A DNA stretch of 39,770 nucleotides from Bacteroidales bacterium (GCA_003251015.1 QKIO01000299.1:1-39770); one strand, 5' to 3'. Shown: positions 25,336 to 34,730, numbered from the stretch's first letter. The notes: a model not told the origin generated them from the sequence alone. Numbers and translations are program-made.

Positions 25336-26472
25336 ATGGTAACAGACACACAATTTGACATAATTCGTCCCTTTAACGACAATGAGGTTCACGAGGCCAT
25401 AAAAAGGCTTGAAAAAGAGGCTGCATTTATCAATCTTACTAAGTTTTTGTTCCCTGATATCAGTACCGAACAATTATTTCAGAAATTGCTTAGCTTAACA
25501 TCTATTAAACAATTTCAATCTGAGATTATTTATCCTTTTGTGATGGGCATTATCAAAAACACCACAAAAGGACTATCAACATCTGGGTTAGATAAATTAG
25601 ATAAAAATAAACCATATCTATTTATATCTAACCATAGAGATATTGTGTTAGATTCTGCATTTTTGAATACCCTGAGCATAAGCAATGGTTTTGAAACAAC
25701 AGAAATTGCCATTGGCGACAACTTATTGATTCATCCATGGATTACGGATCTAGTAAAACTCAACAAATCATTTATTGTACAACGTAATTTACCTGTTCGT
25801 CAGATGCTAGAAAGCTCTAGTCGTTTGTCGAATTACATACGCACGACCCTCACTCAACGAGGACAAAGTATTTGGTTGGCTCAACGTGAAGGACGCTCGA
25901 AAGATGGAGATGACAAAACACAAGTAAGTTTACTTAAGATGTTAAACATCAGCGGATCAAAGGATGTACTTCAAAACTTTGCAGACTTTAACATTGTGCC
26001 ATTATCCATATCATACGAATACGACCCCTGTGATTATTTAAAAGCATTGGAGTTTCAACATAAGAGGGATAAACCCGAATACAAAAAATCACAAGCCGAC
26101 GATTTAAAACACATGGCTACTGGCATGCAAGGACGTAAAGGGCGTGTTCACTTTGCCTTTGGGGATGTTATTACAATTGACAAACTATCCCATCTAGGCG
26201 AATTACCTAAGAACGACCAACTCCAAGGCATTGCAGAAATGATTGATGAGCAAATTCATATCAACTATAAATTATGGCCTGGTAACTTCATCGCTAGCGA
26301 CATATACAAAAACTCATCAAAATACGCCGAAAAATACTCAAACGAGGAAAAAACAACCTTCTTGAACTATATAGAAGAACATCTTTCGAGAATTGAAGGG
26401 GACAAAGACTTCTTAAAAAAAGCACTATTTGAGATGTACGCTAATCCGGTAAAAAACGTTTATCAGGACTAA
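25336..26472 (+). CDS. PlsC-type 1-acyl-glycerol-3-phosphate acyltransferase-like protein
   Basis: 378-residue acyltransferase. The block I motif is FISNHRDIVLDSAFL (N99, H100, D106; five residues between His and Asp). FIVQRNLPVRQML fits block II, and IWLAQREGRSKDGDDKT resembles block III with EGRS. The C-terminal part (about 280-378) is charged and helical, lacking a clear membrane segment. It is larger than E. coli PlsC (about 245) and distinct from the probable GlsA at 17039. It might acylate lysophosphatidate or another lipid; the substrate cannot be read from sequence. A single-gene unit with its own promoter and a very strong terminator. Confidence 0.82.
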   Translation: MVTDTQFDIIRPFNDNEVHEAIKRLEKEAAFINLTKFLFPDISTEQLFQKLLSLTSIKQFQSEIIYPFVMGIIKNTTKGLSTSGLDKLDKNKPYLFISNHRDIVLDSAFLNTLSISNGFETTEIAIGDNLLIHPWITDLVKLNKSFIVQRNLPVRQMLESSSRLSNYIRTTLTQRGQSIWLAQREGRSKDGDDKTQVSLLKMLNISGSKDVLQNFADFNIVPLSISYEYDPCDYLKALEFQHKRDKPEYKKSQADDLKHMATGMQGRKGRVHFAFGDVITIDKLSHLGELPKNDQLQGIAEMIDEQIHINYKLWPGNFIASDIYKNSSKYAEKYSNEEKTTFLNYIEEHLSRIEGDKDFLKKALFEMYANPVKNVYQD

Positions 26473-26481
26473 ACAATACAA

Positions 26482-26529
26482 CATAACAAAAGAGGCTGTC
26501 TAATTACTTAGACAGCCTCTTTTGTTATG
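26482..26529. terminator. Long perfect hairpin terminator between converging genes
   Basis: A perfect 22-bp stem with a TTAC loop runs from CATAACAAAAGAGGCTG to its complement, with T-rich flanks on both strands. It lies 10 bp from both gene ends and serves both the acyltransferase and aspS. Confidence 0.92.
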
Positions 26530-26538
26530 TATCACCCC

Positions 26539-28296
26539 TCACTTTTTAGGAGCTGTAAGAGCTATATTTAACTCTTTTAATTGATCGTTATGAATGGGCG
26601 ATGGAGAATCTATCATCACATCACGTCCCGAATTATTTTTAGGGAAGGCTATTACATCTCTAATAGATTCAATACCTGCAAACATGGCAGCCAAACGGTC
26701 GAAACCAAAAGCGACACCGCCATGTGGTGGTGCACCATATTTAAAGGCATTCATTAAAAATCCAAATTGAGCTTCGGCCTCTTCTTCTGTGAATCCAAGT
26801 ATCTTAAACATTTTTTGCTGCAAATCGTCATGGAAAATACGAATAGATCCACCGCCTATTTCAACACCATTAATAACTAAATCATAGGCATTAGCTCTTA
26901 CTTTACCTGGGTCTGTATCTAAAAGCGCTACATCTTCGATGCGTGGCGATGTAAATGGGTGATGCATAGCATAAAATCGTTGGGTAGCCTCATCCCACTC
27001 TAACAATGGAAAATCAACCACCCAAAGCGGTGAAAACACATTTGGATTACGCAAACCTAATTGAGTTCCCATCTCTAAACGCAAGGCACTAAGAGCATTT
27101 AAAGTCTTATCTAACCCTCCAGCTAAAATCAACACCAAATCATCAGCTTTCGCATTCATTTTTTTACCTATCTCTAGAAGCTGAGGCTCAGTAAAGAACT
27201 TATCTACTGATGATTTAGCAGACCCATCCGCATTGTAACGAATGTATATCAAGCCACCTGCTCCTATTTGCGGTTTTTTAACAAAATCGGTCAACTGATC
27301 TAATTGCTTACGAGTGTAACTTGCGCAATCTTCTGCATTGATAGCACCCACATATTCGGCTTCGTCAAATAACTTAAATCCAGAATTACGCACATCACTC
27401 GTCAGGTCAACGAATTTCATTCCAAAACGCGTATCGGGTTTGTCACAACCATAATACTTCATCGCATCCGCATAAGTCAAACGAGGGAAGGTATCCACCA
27501 TATCAACCCCTTTGATCGTTTTAAACAGATGTTTGGTCATTCCTTCGAAAGTGTTCAAAATATCATCTTGCTCTACAAAGGCCATTTCGCAATCTATTTG
27601 CGTAAATTCAGGTTGTCTATCAGCTCTTAAATCTTCATCTCTAAAACACTTAACAATTTGGAAATAACGATCAAAACCAGCTACCATCAAAAGTTGCTTA
27701 AACACCTGTGGCGATTGAGGTAAGGCATAAAACTGGCCAGGATTCATGCGTGAAGGCACCACAAAATCACGTGCTCCTTCGGGTGTTGATTTTATCAAAA
27801 CAGGGGTTTCTGTTTCAATAAAATTTTGACTATTTAAGTAACTTCGAACTTCGAAGCCCATTTTATGACGCAAAATAAGATTTTCACGAACTGGAGAACG
27901 ACGAAGATCTAGATAACGATATTTCATTCGCAACTCATCACCTCCATCGGTATCGTCTTCAATAGTAAACGGAGGTACTTCTGAGGCATTAATCAAGGTT
28001 AACTTCTCAACAAGTATTTCAATTTCCCCAGTTCCAATTTTAGCGTTTTTATTACTACGTTCAGCTACCGTACCAAGAGCTTGTATCACGTACTCACGTC
28101 CTAAACCATTGGCTTGAGCACAGAGTTCTTTATGGGTTTCTTCGTTAAAAACCAACTGTGTAATACCATAACGATCTCTAAGATCGACAAAGGTCATTCC
28201 ACCTAAGTTTCTTACTTTTTGCACCCAGCCACTCAAAGTAACTGTTTGGTTTACATGATTTACCCTTAATTCTCCGCAAGTATGAGTTCTGTACAT
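26539..28296 (-). CDS. aspS: Aspartyl-tRNA synthetase
   Basis: Class II synthetase charging tRNA-Asp, 585 residues, the bacterial type. The N-terminal OB-fold anticodon-binding domain begins [11 protein letters not shown]. Motif 2 is [19 protein letters not shown]; a GAD-type insertion occupies about residues 280-410; motif 3 is [12 protein letters not shown] near the C-terminus. [13 protein letters not shown] fits the amino-acid site region. Whether it also charges tRNA-Asn depends on a gatCAB/asnS inventory not visible here; the YqeY at 1108 is only a tail-domain relative and is not evidence for GatCAB. Confidence 0.97.
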   Translation of the reverse strand: MYRTHTCGELRVNHVNQTVTLSGWVQKVRNLGGMTFVDLRDRYGITQLVFNEETHKELCAQANGLGREYVIQALGTVAERSNKNAKIGTGEIEILVEKLTLINASEVPPFTIEDDTDGGDELRMKYRYLDLRRSPVRENLILRHKMGFEVRSYLNSQNFIETETPVLIKSTPEGARDFVVPSRMNPGQFYALPQSPQVFKQLLMVAGFDRYFQIVKCFRDEDLRADRQPEFTQIDCEMAFVEQDDILNTFEGMTKHLFKTIKGVDMVDTFPRLTYADAMKYYGCDKPDTRFGMKFVDLTSDVRNSGFKLFDEAEYVGAINAEDCASYTRKQLDQLTDFVKKPQIGAGGLIYIRYNADGSAKSSVDKFFTEPQLLEIGKKMNAKADDLVLILAGGLDKTLNALSALRLEMGTQLGLRNPNVFSPLWVVDFPLLEWDEATQRFYAMHHPFTSPRIEDVALLDTDPGKVRANAYDLVINGVEIGGGSIRIFHDDLQQKMFKILGFTEEEAEAQFGFLMNAFKYGAPPHGGVAFGFDRLAAMFAGIESIRDVIAFPKNNSGRDVMIDSPSPIHNDQLKELNIALTAPKK

Positions 28297-28376
28297 TGTA
28301 TATTCTTTTTATCGTATGCTTATGATTAAAAGCAACGATATTACTGTTAAAAACTAACTATTGATACGTTATAATT

Positions 28377-28384
28377 TATCTTTG
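28377..28384 (+). promoter_or_regulatory. Predicted tadA promoter (-7 element)
   Basis: TATCTTTG, a perfect TAnnTTTG match, lies 56 bp before the tadA ATG in the 144-bp region shared with the divergent aspS. The -33 position is not convincing. Confidence 0.55.
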
Positions 28385-28440
28385 CGAAATTAATAAGAAA
28401 ATAGCAATAATAAGATTATTGACCTCCGAAACAGTAAAAA

Positions 28441-28890
28441 ATGAGTGAAATCAATTTCTCAGACCAATACTTTATGCAGCAAGCCTTAAACGAGGCGAAG
28501 AAAGCACACGAAAAAAATGAAGTCCCTGTAGGTGCTATTGTCGTTTGCAATAATCAAATTATCGCTCGCGCCCACAACCTAACAGAAACACTAAATGACG
28601 TAACCGCCCATGCAGAAATGCTAGCCGTCACTTCTGCAGCTGACTATTTAGGCGGAAAATACCTTAACGAATGTACCTTATATGTAACACTTGAACCATG
28701 TGTGATGTGTGCCGGAGCACTTCATTGGGCACAACTGGGTAATTTAGTATATGGTGCCAGTGATGAAAAAAGAGGATTTGCTCGTTACACCCCAACTCTT
28801 TTACACCCCAAAACTAAAATCACCAATGGTCTGATGGTAGACGAATGTAAAAAACTAGTGCTCGATTTTTTTAAGAGTAAACGACACTAA
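28441..28890 (+). CDS. tadA: tRNA-specific adenosine deaminase TadA
   Basis: Zinc-dependent deaminase converting A34 to inosine in the tRNA-Arg(ACG) anticodon wobble position. It has 149 residues with the cytidine/adenosine deaminase core: H57-A-E59 as zinc ligand and proton shuttle, P86-C-V-M-C90 as the other two zinc ligands, and NEVPVGAIVVCNNQIIARAHN at the start. Length and motifs match TadA rather than a guanine or cytosine deaminase. It stands alone, ending at a hairpin. Confidence 0.93.
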   Translation: MSEINFSDQYFMQQALNEAKKAHEKNEVPVGAIVVCNNQIIARAHNLTETLNDVTAHAEMLAVTSAADYLGGKYLNECTLYVTLEPCVMCAGALHWAQLGNLVYGASDEKRGFARYTPTLLHPKTKITNGLMVDECKKLVLDFFKSKRH

Positions 28891-28894
28891 AAAT

Positions 28895-28935
28895 AAAGAG
28901 CAGACAATGCAACTAAAAGTGGCTGTCTGCTCTTT
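28895..28935 (+). terminator. Hairpin terminator after tadA, possibly shared with the kinase gene
   Basis: The 12-bp stem AAAGAGCAGACA and its complement enclose a 17-nt loop, followed by a T-rich stretch (TTTACTTTT). The convergent kinase gene ends at 28957, so the hairpin may serve both. Confidence 0.75.
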
Positions 28936-28956
28936 ACTTTTAACAACACCTACTCA

Positions 28957-30699
28957 TTATGAACTTAAATGTTTTTTTATTTTATTTATTAAATCTTCTG
29001 GTTGAAATGGCTTACTAATATAGTCATCCATTCCTGAGGCCAAACAACGCTCTTTATCCTCAGGGAACGCATTTGCGGTGACAGCGATGATCGGAGTATG
29101 AGTTCCAGTACTTTTCTCAAGCTCTCTAATTTTTTGAGTCGCTTTAAATCCATCCATAATTGGCATTTGCACATCCATAAGTATCAAATCATACTTTGCC
29201 TTTCCAAATTTATCTAGGGCCTCTTTTCCATTAAAGGCCACATCAATTTTCATCACCTCATTTTTAATATACAGAATAATAATCTGTTGATTACTAAAGT
29301 TATCTTCAACCAACAGAATATTCGCATTTTGCAAATCAACCTTTACCTTATGAACCTCTTTTACCGGCTTTAACACCTCACGTATACTTGCTACAGACTG
29401 GCTTTTTGTACTTTCTTTATAACTAGCTGTAAATTCAATGGTAGTATTCATCGAGTCTGATGATATAGTGATGGAATTACCATCCATCTCTATTAATTTC
29501 TGAGTCATTCCTAAATCTAAAAGACTTACATACTTAGCTGTATTTAGATGAATTATATCAGAAGAATGAGAATCACGTCTTGCCAAATCATCTTTTTGAA
29601 GAGGAATATCAGTATTACTAATAATCCTAAATTTAAGATTTGCATATCCAGGCATCGACTCTTTACGACTTACTTCAATAGTAATGGTTGTAAGCTCTTC
29701 CTTACCATATTTAATAATGCTATTAAGTAGGTTAAGGAATATTTGTTTTGATTTAATGCTATTTCCAATTATAACCGAGGGTATATCAGCAGAAAGTGAG
29801 ATGTTAAATTTCTTTTTTCCTTGATTATCTTGGAATAATTTGATGGTATTATTTAATGTAGCATAGATATTAAAACTAATCTCCTCTTCGGGCGCCTGAT
29901 TAAAGGTGGTTTTGGAGACAGCAACAATAGAGTTCACTACACTTACTAAATTATTAGATGATGCATGTATTGTATTGATGTAATCACGCTGCTCTTCACT
30001 CAAATTTGTTTTTTCAAGAATATCGATAATACCTGTAATATTACTTAAAGGAGTACGTATTTGATGTGATAATTTAGATATAAGCTCTTCTTGAGTTTTG
30101 CTAACATTTTTAGAATCGAGCATATTACGCTCCTTGTAAAGTATAATCTCAGAAGACACATGATTAATGCTATATGCCAATAAAAAAACTACAAAATAAA
30201 AAATGGAGAATAAAATATTTTGCTCCAATGTATAGGTTGCTGAATAAGGCACATATGGTAAAAACACAAACAATGCCAATAGTATAAAACCAAAAAAAGT
30301 TAACGAAATAACCGTACCTACATGCTTTCCATATATAAATAACACATACGAAGGAAAAAGAGCCACCCAAACAATACTAAGCCCTGAATTACACCCAAAC
30401 ACAATAAAAAAGATCATCACTAACAACACAAACGTTAACATGGTATTGCGAATGGCTTGGGATTGATATCTACGACCTAAATACAAGAAATGAAATGCAA
30501 AGGCTAAGCTAAAGAACAATAGCGGAACGGCAAAGATTGTTTTCTCCAATAATAGAGAATAAACACCTTCAATAAACACAATTAGAAAAACAAAGAAGTT
30601 AAACAAATTAGAAATAAGCCCCTTATTCTGGGCTTCTATCTCTAACTTTTCCTCTTGTTCAAAGACAAACAGCCTTAAAAATGAAATGAAAATATTCAT
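28957..30699 (-). CDS. Membrane hybrid histidine kinase with a degenerate ATPase domain and a C-terminal receiver
   Basis: 580 residues. Six hydrophobic segments fall between about 30 and 180. A HisKA domain follows with phosphoacceptor His212 in SKLSHQIRTPLSN. A HATPase-like region (about 275-427) comes next, then a receiver domain (about 459-578) with E465/D466, phosphoacceptor D509 in LILMDVQMPIMDG, T541 and K563. The HATPase region lacks the usual ATP motifs: the N-box Asn is replaced (NLLNSIIK, Ser327 at the key place), no DxGxG is seen (SNTDIPLQKD instead), and the GxGLG loop is absent (LLDLGMTQKLIEM). Autophosphorylation is therefore doubtful, while His and Asp phosphotransfer sites are intact. 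No sensor domain other than the membrane part. Ligand unknown. Confidence 0.85.
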   Translation of the reverse strand: MNIFISFLRLFVFEQEEKLEIEAQNKGLISNLFNFFVFLIVFIEGVYSLLLEKTIFAVPLLFFSLAFAFHFLYLGRRYQSQAIRNTMLTFVLLVMIFFIVFGCNSGLSIVWVALFPSYVLFIYGKHVGTVISLTFFGFILLALFVFLPYVPYSATYTLEQNILFSIFYFVVFLLAYSINHVSSEIILYKERNMLDSKNVSKTQEELISKLSHQIRTPLSNITGIIDILEKTNLSEEQRDYINTIHASSNNLVSVVNSIVAVSKTTFNQAPEEEISFNIYATLNNTIKLFQDNQGKKKFNISLSADIPSVIIGNSIKSKQIFLNLLNSIIKYGKEELTTITIEVSRKESMPGYANLKFRIISNTDIPLQKDDLARRDSHSSDIIHLNTAKYVSLLDLGMTQKLIEMDGNSITISSDSMNTTIEFTASYKESTKSQSVASIREVLKPVKEVHKVKVDLQNANILLVEDNFSNQQIIILYIKNEVMKIDVAFNGKEALDKFGKAKYDLILMDVQMPIMDGFKATQKIRELEKSTGTHTPIIAVTANAFPEDKERCLASGMDDYISKPFQPEDLINKIKKHLSS

Positions 30700-31045
30700 A
30701 TATGTTTTCTAAATAATTTTAAGTTAAGATACTAAAAAAAGTATATAAAGAACAGAGATGCAGGTCGCATTTTAAAAAAAATTAAACCAAAACTATTCTC
30801 GTCTACATCTATCATTAAAAACAATCCAAAGCAACATCCTTAACTAGTATACAACCAGGACTTTCGAAAAAGAAAAAAATGTTTTAACTTTTAATCAAAT
30901 ATAGATTAATAAAAATCGTTAAACATTATTTGCTATGTTTAATTATTCCATTAATTTGAGCAACATTTTTTAGACTCGTCAATTGTGACAAAACACTAAA
31001 AAAAAGAACTAAAAACATCAAGAAATCACCTATAAATAAGAAAAA
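30700..31045. other. Divergent intergenic region
   Basis: 346 bp of AT-rich DNA between the kinase gene and the exported-protein gene. It must hold the promoters of both, but no TAnnTTTG with a well-placed -33 element could be picked with confidence, and no hairpin or repeat stands out. Confidence 0.5.
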
Positions 31046-31897
31046 ATGAAAAAGATTTTATTATTTGCATTTAGCGTAATGATGGTTATACAAAGCCAAG
31101 CAGGAGATCATGTTCCTACCAAGGCAGATTACGATGCCTTTTTAAAAACAAAAACACTTGTTGTGATGGATGTAAATCCAATGAGTGACTTTAATTTTAA
31201 GATTAAAGAAGTGATGAAGAAGGTATGGACACTAACTGAATTTGAATTCATTAACGACCAAGAGTTCGAACTTAAAAAGAACGACCCTTCTTATTCGTTT
31301 TTAGTTTCTACCGTTGTAACATTTGATGCCGACAACACAAAGGCTCGTTACAACTTCTTAAGTTTACTACTAGGCAAATCAGACCGCAATGTTACTGACT
31401 TACCTGATTTATGTTCCCTACCATTGTCTTACTTAAGAGTTGAGGACGATAGTTACGCCTACAAAATGGAAGCTTTCGTCCGTTTTATTCAAGATCACGT
31501 GCACTTGATGATAGATAATCCCGAACTAATTAAAGAGAATGTTTTTAAGTATTACAACAAAAATATACAAAGCCTAAAGAATAAAACACTCATGCTTGTA
31601 AAAGAGGATATTGATCCTAAATATAATTCGCAACAAAGTATCCAGCGCATCTATCCACATGATGTAAAAATTGCAACTCAAGAAGAGGTTACAGCAGCCA
31701 TAGAGCGCAAGGACGAAAATGTAGTATTTTTGCACAAAGTAGGGCCAGAAGGGACAAAATACAAAGCCAGATGCTACAAGATATTGATTGGCGCAGCTGA
31801 TTCTAAGTTCTATTATTTTGATTACCATATGGTATCAAAAAGCAGTCCTGATGCACTACTAGAGAAGGACTTAAAACGATTAGCTTCAATGAAATAA
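31046..31897 (+). CDS. Conserved exported protein of unknown function
   Basis: 283 residues with a signal peptide (MKKILLFAFSVMMVIQSQAG, cleavage near residue 19-20) and no later membrane segment, so predicted periplasmic or secreted. The mature part starts with a segment rich in hydrophobic strands (TKTLVVMDVNPMSDFNFKIK), then VWTLTEFEFINDQEFELKK and PSYSFLVSTVVTF. The C-terminal part includes ENVVFLHKVGPEG and YKILIGAADSKFYYFDYHM. No catalytic motif is recognisable. It resembles, from memory, unnamed Bacteroidota proteins. It lies 21 bp before the ABC-F gene, probably cotranscribed with it. I cannot assign a function. Confidence 0.8.
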   Translation: MKKILLFAFSVMMVIQSQAGDHVPTKADYDAFLKTKTLVVMDVNPMSDFNFKIKEVMKKVWTLTEFEFINDQEFELKKNDPSYSFLVSTVVTFDADNTKARYNFLSLLLGKSDRNVTDLPDLCSLPLSYLRVEDDSYAYKMEAFVRFIQDHVHLMIDNPELIKENVFKYYNKNIQSLKNKTLMLVKEDIDPKYNSQQSIQRIYPHDVKIATQEEVTAAIERKDENVVFLHKVGPEGTKYKARCYKILIGAADSKFYYFDYHMVSKSSPDALLEKDLKRLASMK

Positions 31898-31918
31898 ACA
31901 AAATTCACTAAATAAATT

Positions 31919-33604
31919 ATGTCAGACGATAAAAAAATTATTTTTAGCATGGTGGGGGTTACGAAAACGTTTCCCCCACAAAAAAAGGTGTTAAATAACA
32001 TTTACCTATCCTTCTTTTACGGCGCTAAAATTGGAATTATAGGTTTAAATGGCTCTGGAAAGTCAACCTTATTAAAAATCATTGCTGGAGTTGAAAAGAA
32101 TTATGAAGGAGATGTGGTTTTCGCTCCTGGTTATTCTGTCGGATATTTAGAGCAAGAACCGAAATTGGACAACAACAAAACAGTTCGCCAGGTTGTAGAA
32201 GAAGGCGTTCAAGATGTTGTTGACACCCTAAAAGCTTATGAGGCTGTTAATGAAAAATTTGGTGATCCAGAAATATTAGAGAACCCAGATAAAATGGAGG
32301 CTTTAATGGACGAGCAAGCCCGTCTTCAAGAAAAAATAGATCAATATGATGCTTGGAATCTAGATACTAAATTAGAACGTGCGATGGATGCACTTCGCTG
32401 TCCAGATGAAGATCAGAAGATCTCTGTACTTTCAGGAGGAGAACGTCGTAGAGTCGCTTTATGTCGTTTATTACTTCAAGAACCAGACATTCTATTACTC
32501 GATGAACCAACAAACCATTTAGATGCAGAGTCGGTACAGTGGCTAGAACAACATTTACAACAATATAAAGGTACGGTGATCGGCATTACTCATGACCGTT
32601 ACTTTTTAGATAATGTAGCTGGTTGGATACTTGAACTTGATCGTGGAGAAGGTATTCCATGGCAGGGTAATTACTCGTCGTGGTTGGACCAGAAAACCAA
32701 ACGAATGGCTACAGAAGAAAAACAAGTAAGTAAACGAAGAAAAACTCTAGAGCGCGAATTAGAATGGGTTCGTATGGCTCCCAAAGCGCGTCAAGCTAAA
32801 TCAAAAGCTCGCTTAGGTGCTTATGAAAACTTATTAAAAGAAGGAGTTAAGGAGAAAGAAGAAAAACTAGAAATATTTATCCCCAATGGACCTCGACTAG
32901 GTGATAAAGTGATAGAAGCGCATGGGGTATCAAAGGCTTATGACCAGAAATTATTGTTTGAAAATCTTGAGTTTTTATTACCTAAAAATGGCATTGTCGG
33001 CGTAATAGGACCAAATGGAGCTGGTAAAACAACTCTATTTCGAATGATAATGAACCTAGAAAAAGCGGATGCTGGTAGTTTTGAAGTTGGTGAAACGGTA
33101 AAGGTGGCTTATGTTGACCAGTCTCACGATGACATTATTCCATCTGAAACGGTGTACCAAGTGGTTTCTAACGGTGCAGAAACCATCAAACTGGGAGGAC
33201 GTGAGATCAATAGCAGAGCCTATCTATCACGATTCAACTTTGCAGGTGCTGATCAACAAAAGAAATGTGAGACCCTTTCAGGAGGAGAGCGAAATAGGCT
33301 ACATTTAGCCATGGCACTTAAGGAAGAAGGTAACGTATTATTATTAGATGAGCCAACTAACGACATTGACGTAAACACTCTACGAGCATTGGAAGAAGGA
33401 CTAGAGGACTTCGCGGGCTGTGCAGTCGTAATATCGCATGATAGGTGGTTTCTAGATCGTATTGCAACACACATCTTAGCATTTGAAGGCGATTCTAAAA
33501 TTTACTATTTCGAAGGTTCCTATTCTGACTATGAGGAAAACAAAAAGCGAAGACTAGGTGATACTGGTCCACATAGAATAAAATACAAAAAACTGATTAA
33601 ATAG
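31919..33604 (+). CDS. ettA: ABC-F translation factor, EttA type
   Basis: 561-residue cytoplasmic protein with two ABC ATPase domains and no membrane part. Domain 1 has Walker A GLNGSGKST (42-50), signature LSGGERRRVALCRLLL and Walker B with Glu196 (LLLDEPTNHLD). Domain 2 has Walker A GPNGAGKTT, LSGGERNRLHLAMAL and Glu478. The arm insertion (about 95-150) and the basic linker (about 257-310, KTKRMATEEKQVSKRRKTLE and MAPKARQAKSKARLGAYENL) are characteristic of EttA, which binds the ribosomal E site and gates translation elongation according to ATP/ADP. Length matches E. coli EttA (555). Not an antibiotic-resistance ABC-F type by its linker. Confidence 0.93.
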   Translation: MSDDKKIIFSMVGVTKTFPPQKKVLNNIYLSFFYGAKIGIIGLNGSGKSTLLKIIAGVEKNYEGDVVFAPGYSVGYLEQEPKLDNNKTVRQVVEEGVQDVVDTLKAYEAVNEKFGDPEILENPDKMEALMDEQARLQEKIDQYDAWNLDTKLERAMDALRCPDEDQKISVLSGGERRRVALCRLLLQEPDILLLDEPTNHLDAESVQWLEQHLQQYKGTVIGITHDRYFLDNVAGWILELDRGEGIPWQGNYSSWLDQKTKRMATEEKQVSKRRKTLERELEWVRMAPKARQAKSKARLGAYENLLKEGVKEKEEKLEIFIPNGPRLGDKVIEAHGVSKAYDQKLLFENLEFLLPKNGIVGVIGPNGAGKTTLFRMIMNLEKADAGSFEVGETVKVAYVDQSHDDIIPSETVYQVVSNGAETIKLGGREINSRAYLSRFNFAGADQQKKCETLSGGERNRLHLAMALKEEGNVLLLDEPTNDIDVNTLRALEEGLEDFAGCAVVISHDRWFLDRIATHILAFEGDSKIYYFEGSYSDYEENKKRRLGDTGPHRIKYKKLIK

Positions 33605-33621
33605 TTAGCTTAAGTTAACTA
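33602..33621. repeat. Near-perfect palindrome over both stop codons of converging genes
   Basis: TAGTTAGCTTAAGTTAACTA is self-complementary at 18 of 20 positions, centred on CTTAAG. It contains the TAG stop of ettA and the TAA stop of the cyclase gene. With no loop it is a poor RNA terminator. Confidence 0.6.
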
Positions 33622-34730
33622 AACATCGGGAGGGTGATTTGAGCTTCAAGGCTTTCACTCTCCTGTTTTTCTTTATTTACCAATAGCTTGTGATAATAAT
33701 ACATAGGCGTAACCCCCTTACCTTTAACTAGGCGAGATGTGCGGGCTACAAATTTATATCTATCACGTAAATTGTTAAAGATAGTTTCGGACACATTGAT
33801 CTGCATAGGATCACACATGTACTCAAAACGCGAGGCCATATTCACCGTCTCGCCAAACACATCGAACGAAAGATTTGAAGTACTAACAGCACTACCTATC
33901 ACATCTCCATGATAAATCCCTATTCTCAATTCCCACTTGATTTGATTAAGCTCATTGCGCTGCTTCACACACTCTCTAATCTCAATGGCTGCGTTGAGAC
34001 TGCACTCACTAACATCTATATCTTCATCAAAAAGACCACACACCGCAAGATAGGCATCACCAATTGTTTTAATTCGAGTACACTGATATTGCTGCATAAT
34101 TGCATCAAAATTGGTAAACAAATCATTTAATTCTCGCAACAAACGTGCAGGAGACATTTGGCTAGATTTCTCAGTAAAATCTACTAGATCAATGAAAATA
34201 ACCGCGCAATTTTTATAATTTTTGGGTGGCATAGAACCAAAACGTTGTATTTTATCAAGAATCTGTGCAGGAAGTATCGCATTCAAAATAGATATATTCT
34301 GTTGGTTTGCAATCTCTAACAAATCTCGCTCTTCGTGTAACTTAGAAATTGCATCGGTAAGTTTTAACGCGGATTGAACTCGTGCAATAAGTTCAATATC
34401 ATCAATTGGTTTTTTTATAAAATCTATAGCACCATTATTTAACGCACTCCTTAACCTTTCATCACTCGCTCCTGCTGATAAAATAATAATTGGTATATGG
34501 GAAGTTGCCTTATGACCTTTCAAACGAATTAAAGCGGCTTCACCATTCATGTGAGGCATCTCCCAATCCATAAGAATAAGAACAGGACTGTGTTTTACAG
34601 CCAATTTACAAGCCTCTGCACCATCGTTTGCCGTAACAAATTCATAGGATGGGAAGTCTTGTTTTAGTATTTCTACTAGCAACAAGACAATCGAATTCAT
34701 GTCATCAACAATTAATATCGTCTTTTTCAT
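33615..34730 (-). CDS. Response regulator fused to a class III nucleotide cyclase
   Basis: 371 residues from ATG 34730; the in-frame extension to 34766 would put residues before the receiver's first strand. Receiver (about 1-120): D9/D10, phosphoacceptor D55 in LILMDWEMPHMNG, S85, K107 in FIKKPID. A helical linker (about 112-150) leads to a class III cyclase domain (about 170-348): metal ligands D181 (FIDLVDF) and D225 (KTIGDA), adenine-selecting K221 and D290 (FDVFGETVN), transition-state N297 and R301 (NMASR). K and D at the base-selecting sites predict adenylate rather than guanylate cyclase. All catalytic residues are present, so it should be active and switched by phosphorylation. No cognate kinase is adjacent; its stop is 10 bp from the ettA stop. 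Confidence 0.9.
   Translation of the reverse strand: MKKTILIVDDMNSIVLLLVEILKQDFPSYEFVTANDGAEACKLAVKHSPVLILMDWEMPHMNGEAALIRLKGHKATSHIPIIILSAGASDERLRSALNNGAIDFIKKPIDDIELIARVQSALKLTDAISKLHEERDLLEIANQQNISILNAILPAQILDKIQRFGSMPPKNYKNCAVIFIDLVDFTEKSSQMSPARLLRELNDLFTNFDAIMQQYQCTRIKTIGDAYLAVCGLFDEDIDVSECSLNAAIEIRECVKQRNELNQIKWELRIGIYHGDVIGSAVSTSNLSFDVFGETVNMASRFEYMCDPMQINVSETIFNNLRDRYKFVARTSRLVKGKGVTPMYYYHKLLVNKEKQESESLEAQITLPMFS

Noticed and set aside
31919-33604. ABC transporter ATPase
   Set aside because: Two ABC domains in one chain with an EttA arm and basic linker, and no membrane partner gene, point to a ribosome-binding ABC-F factor.
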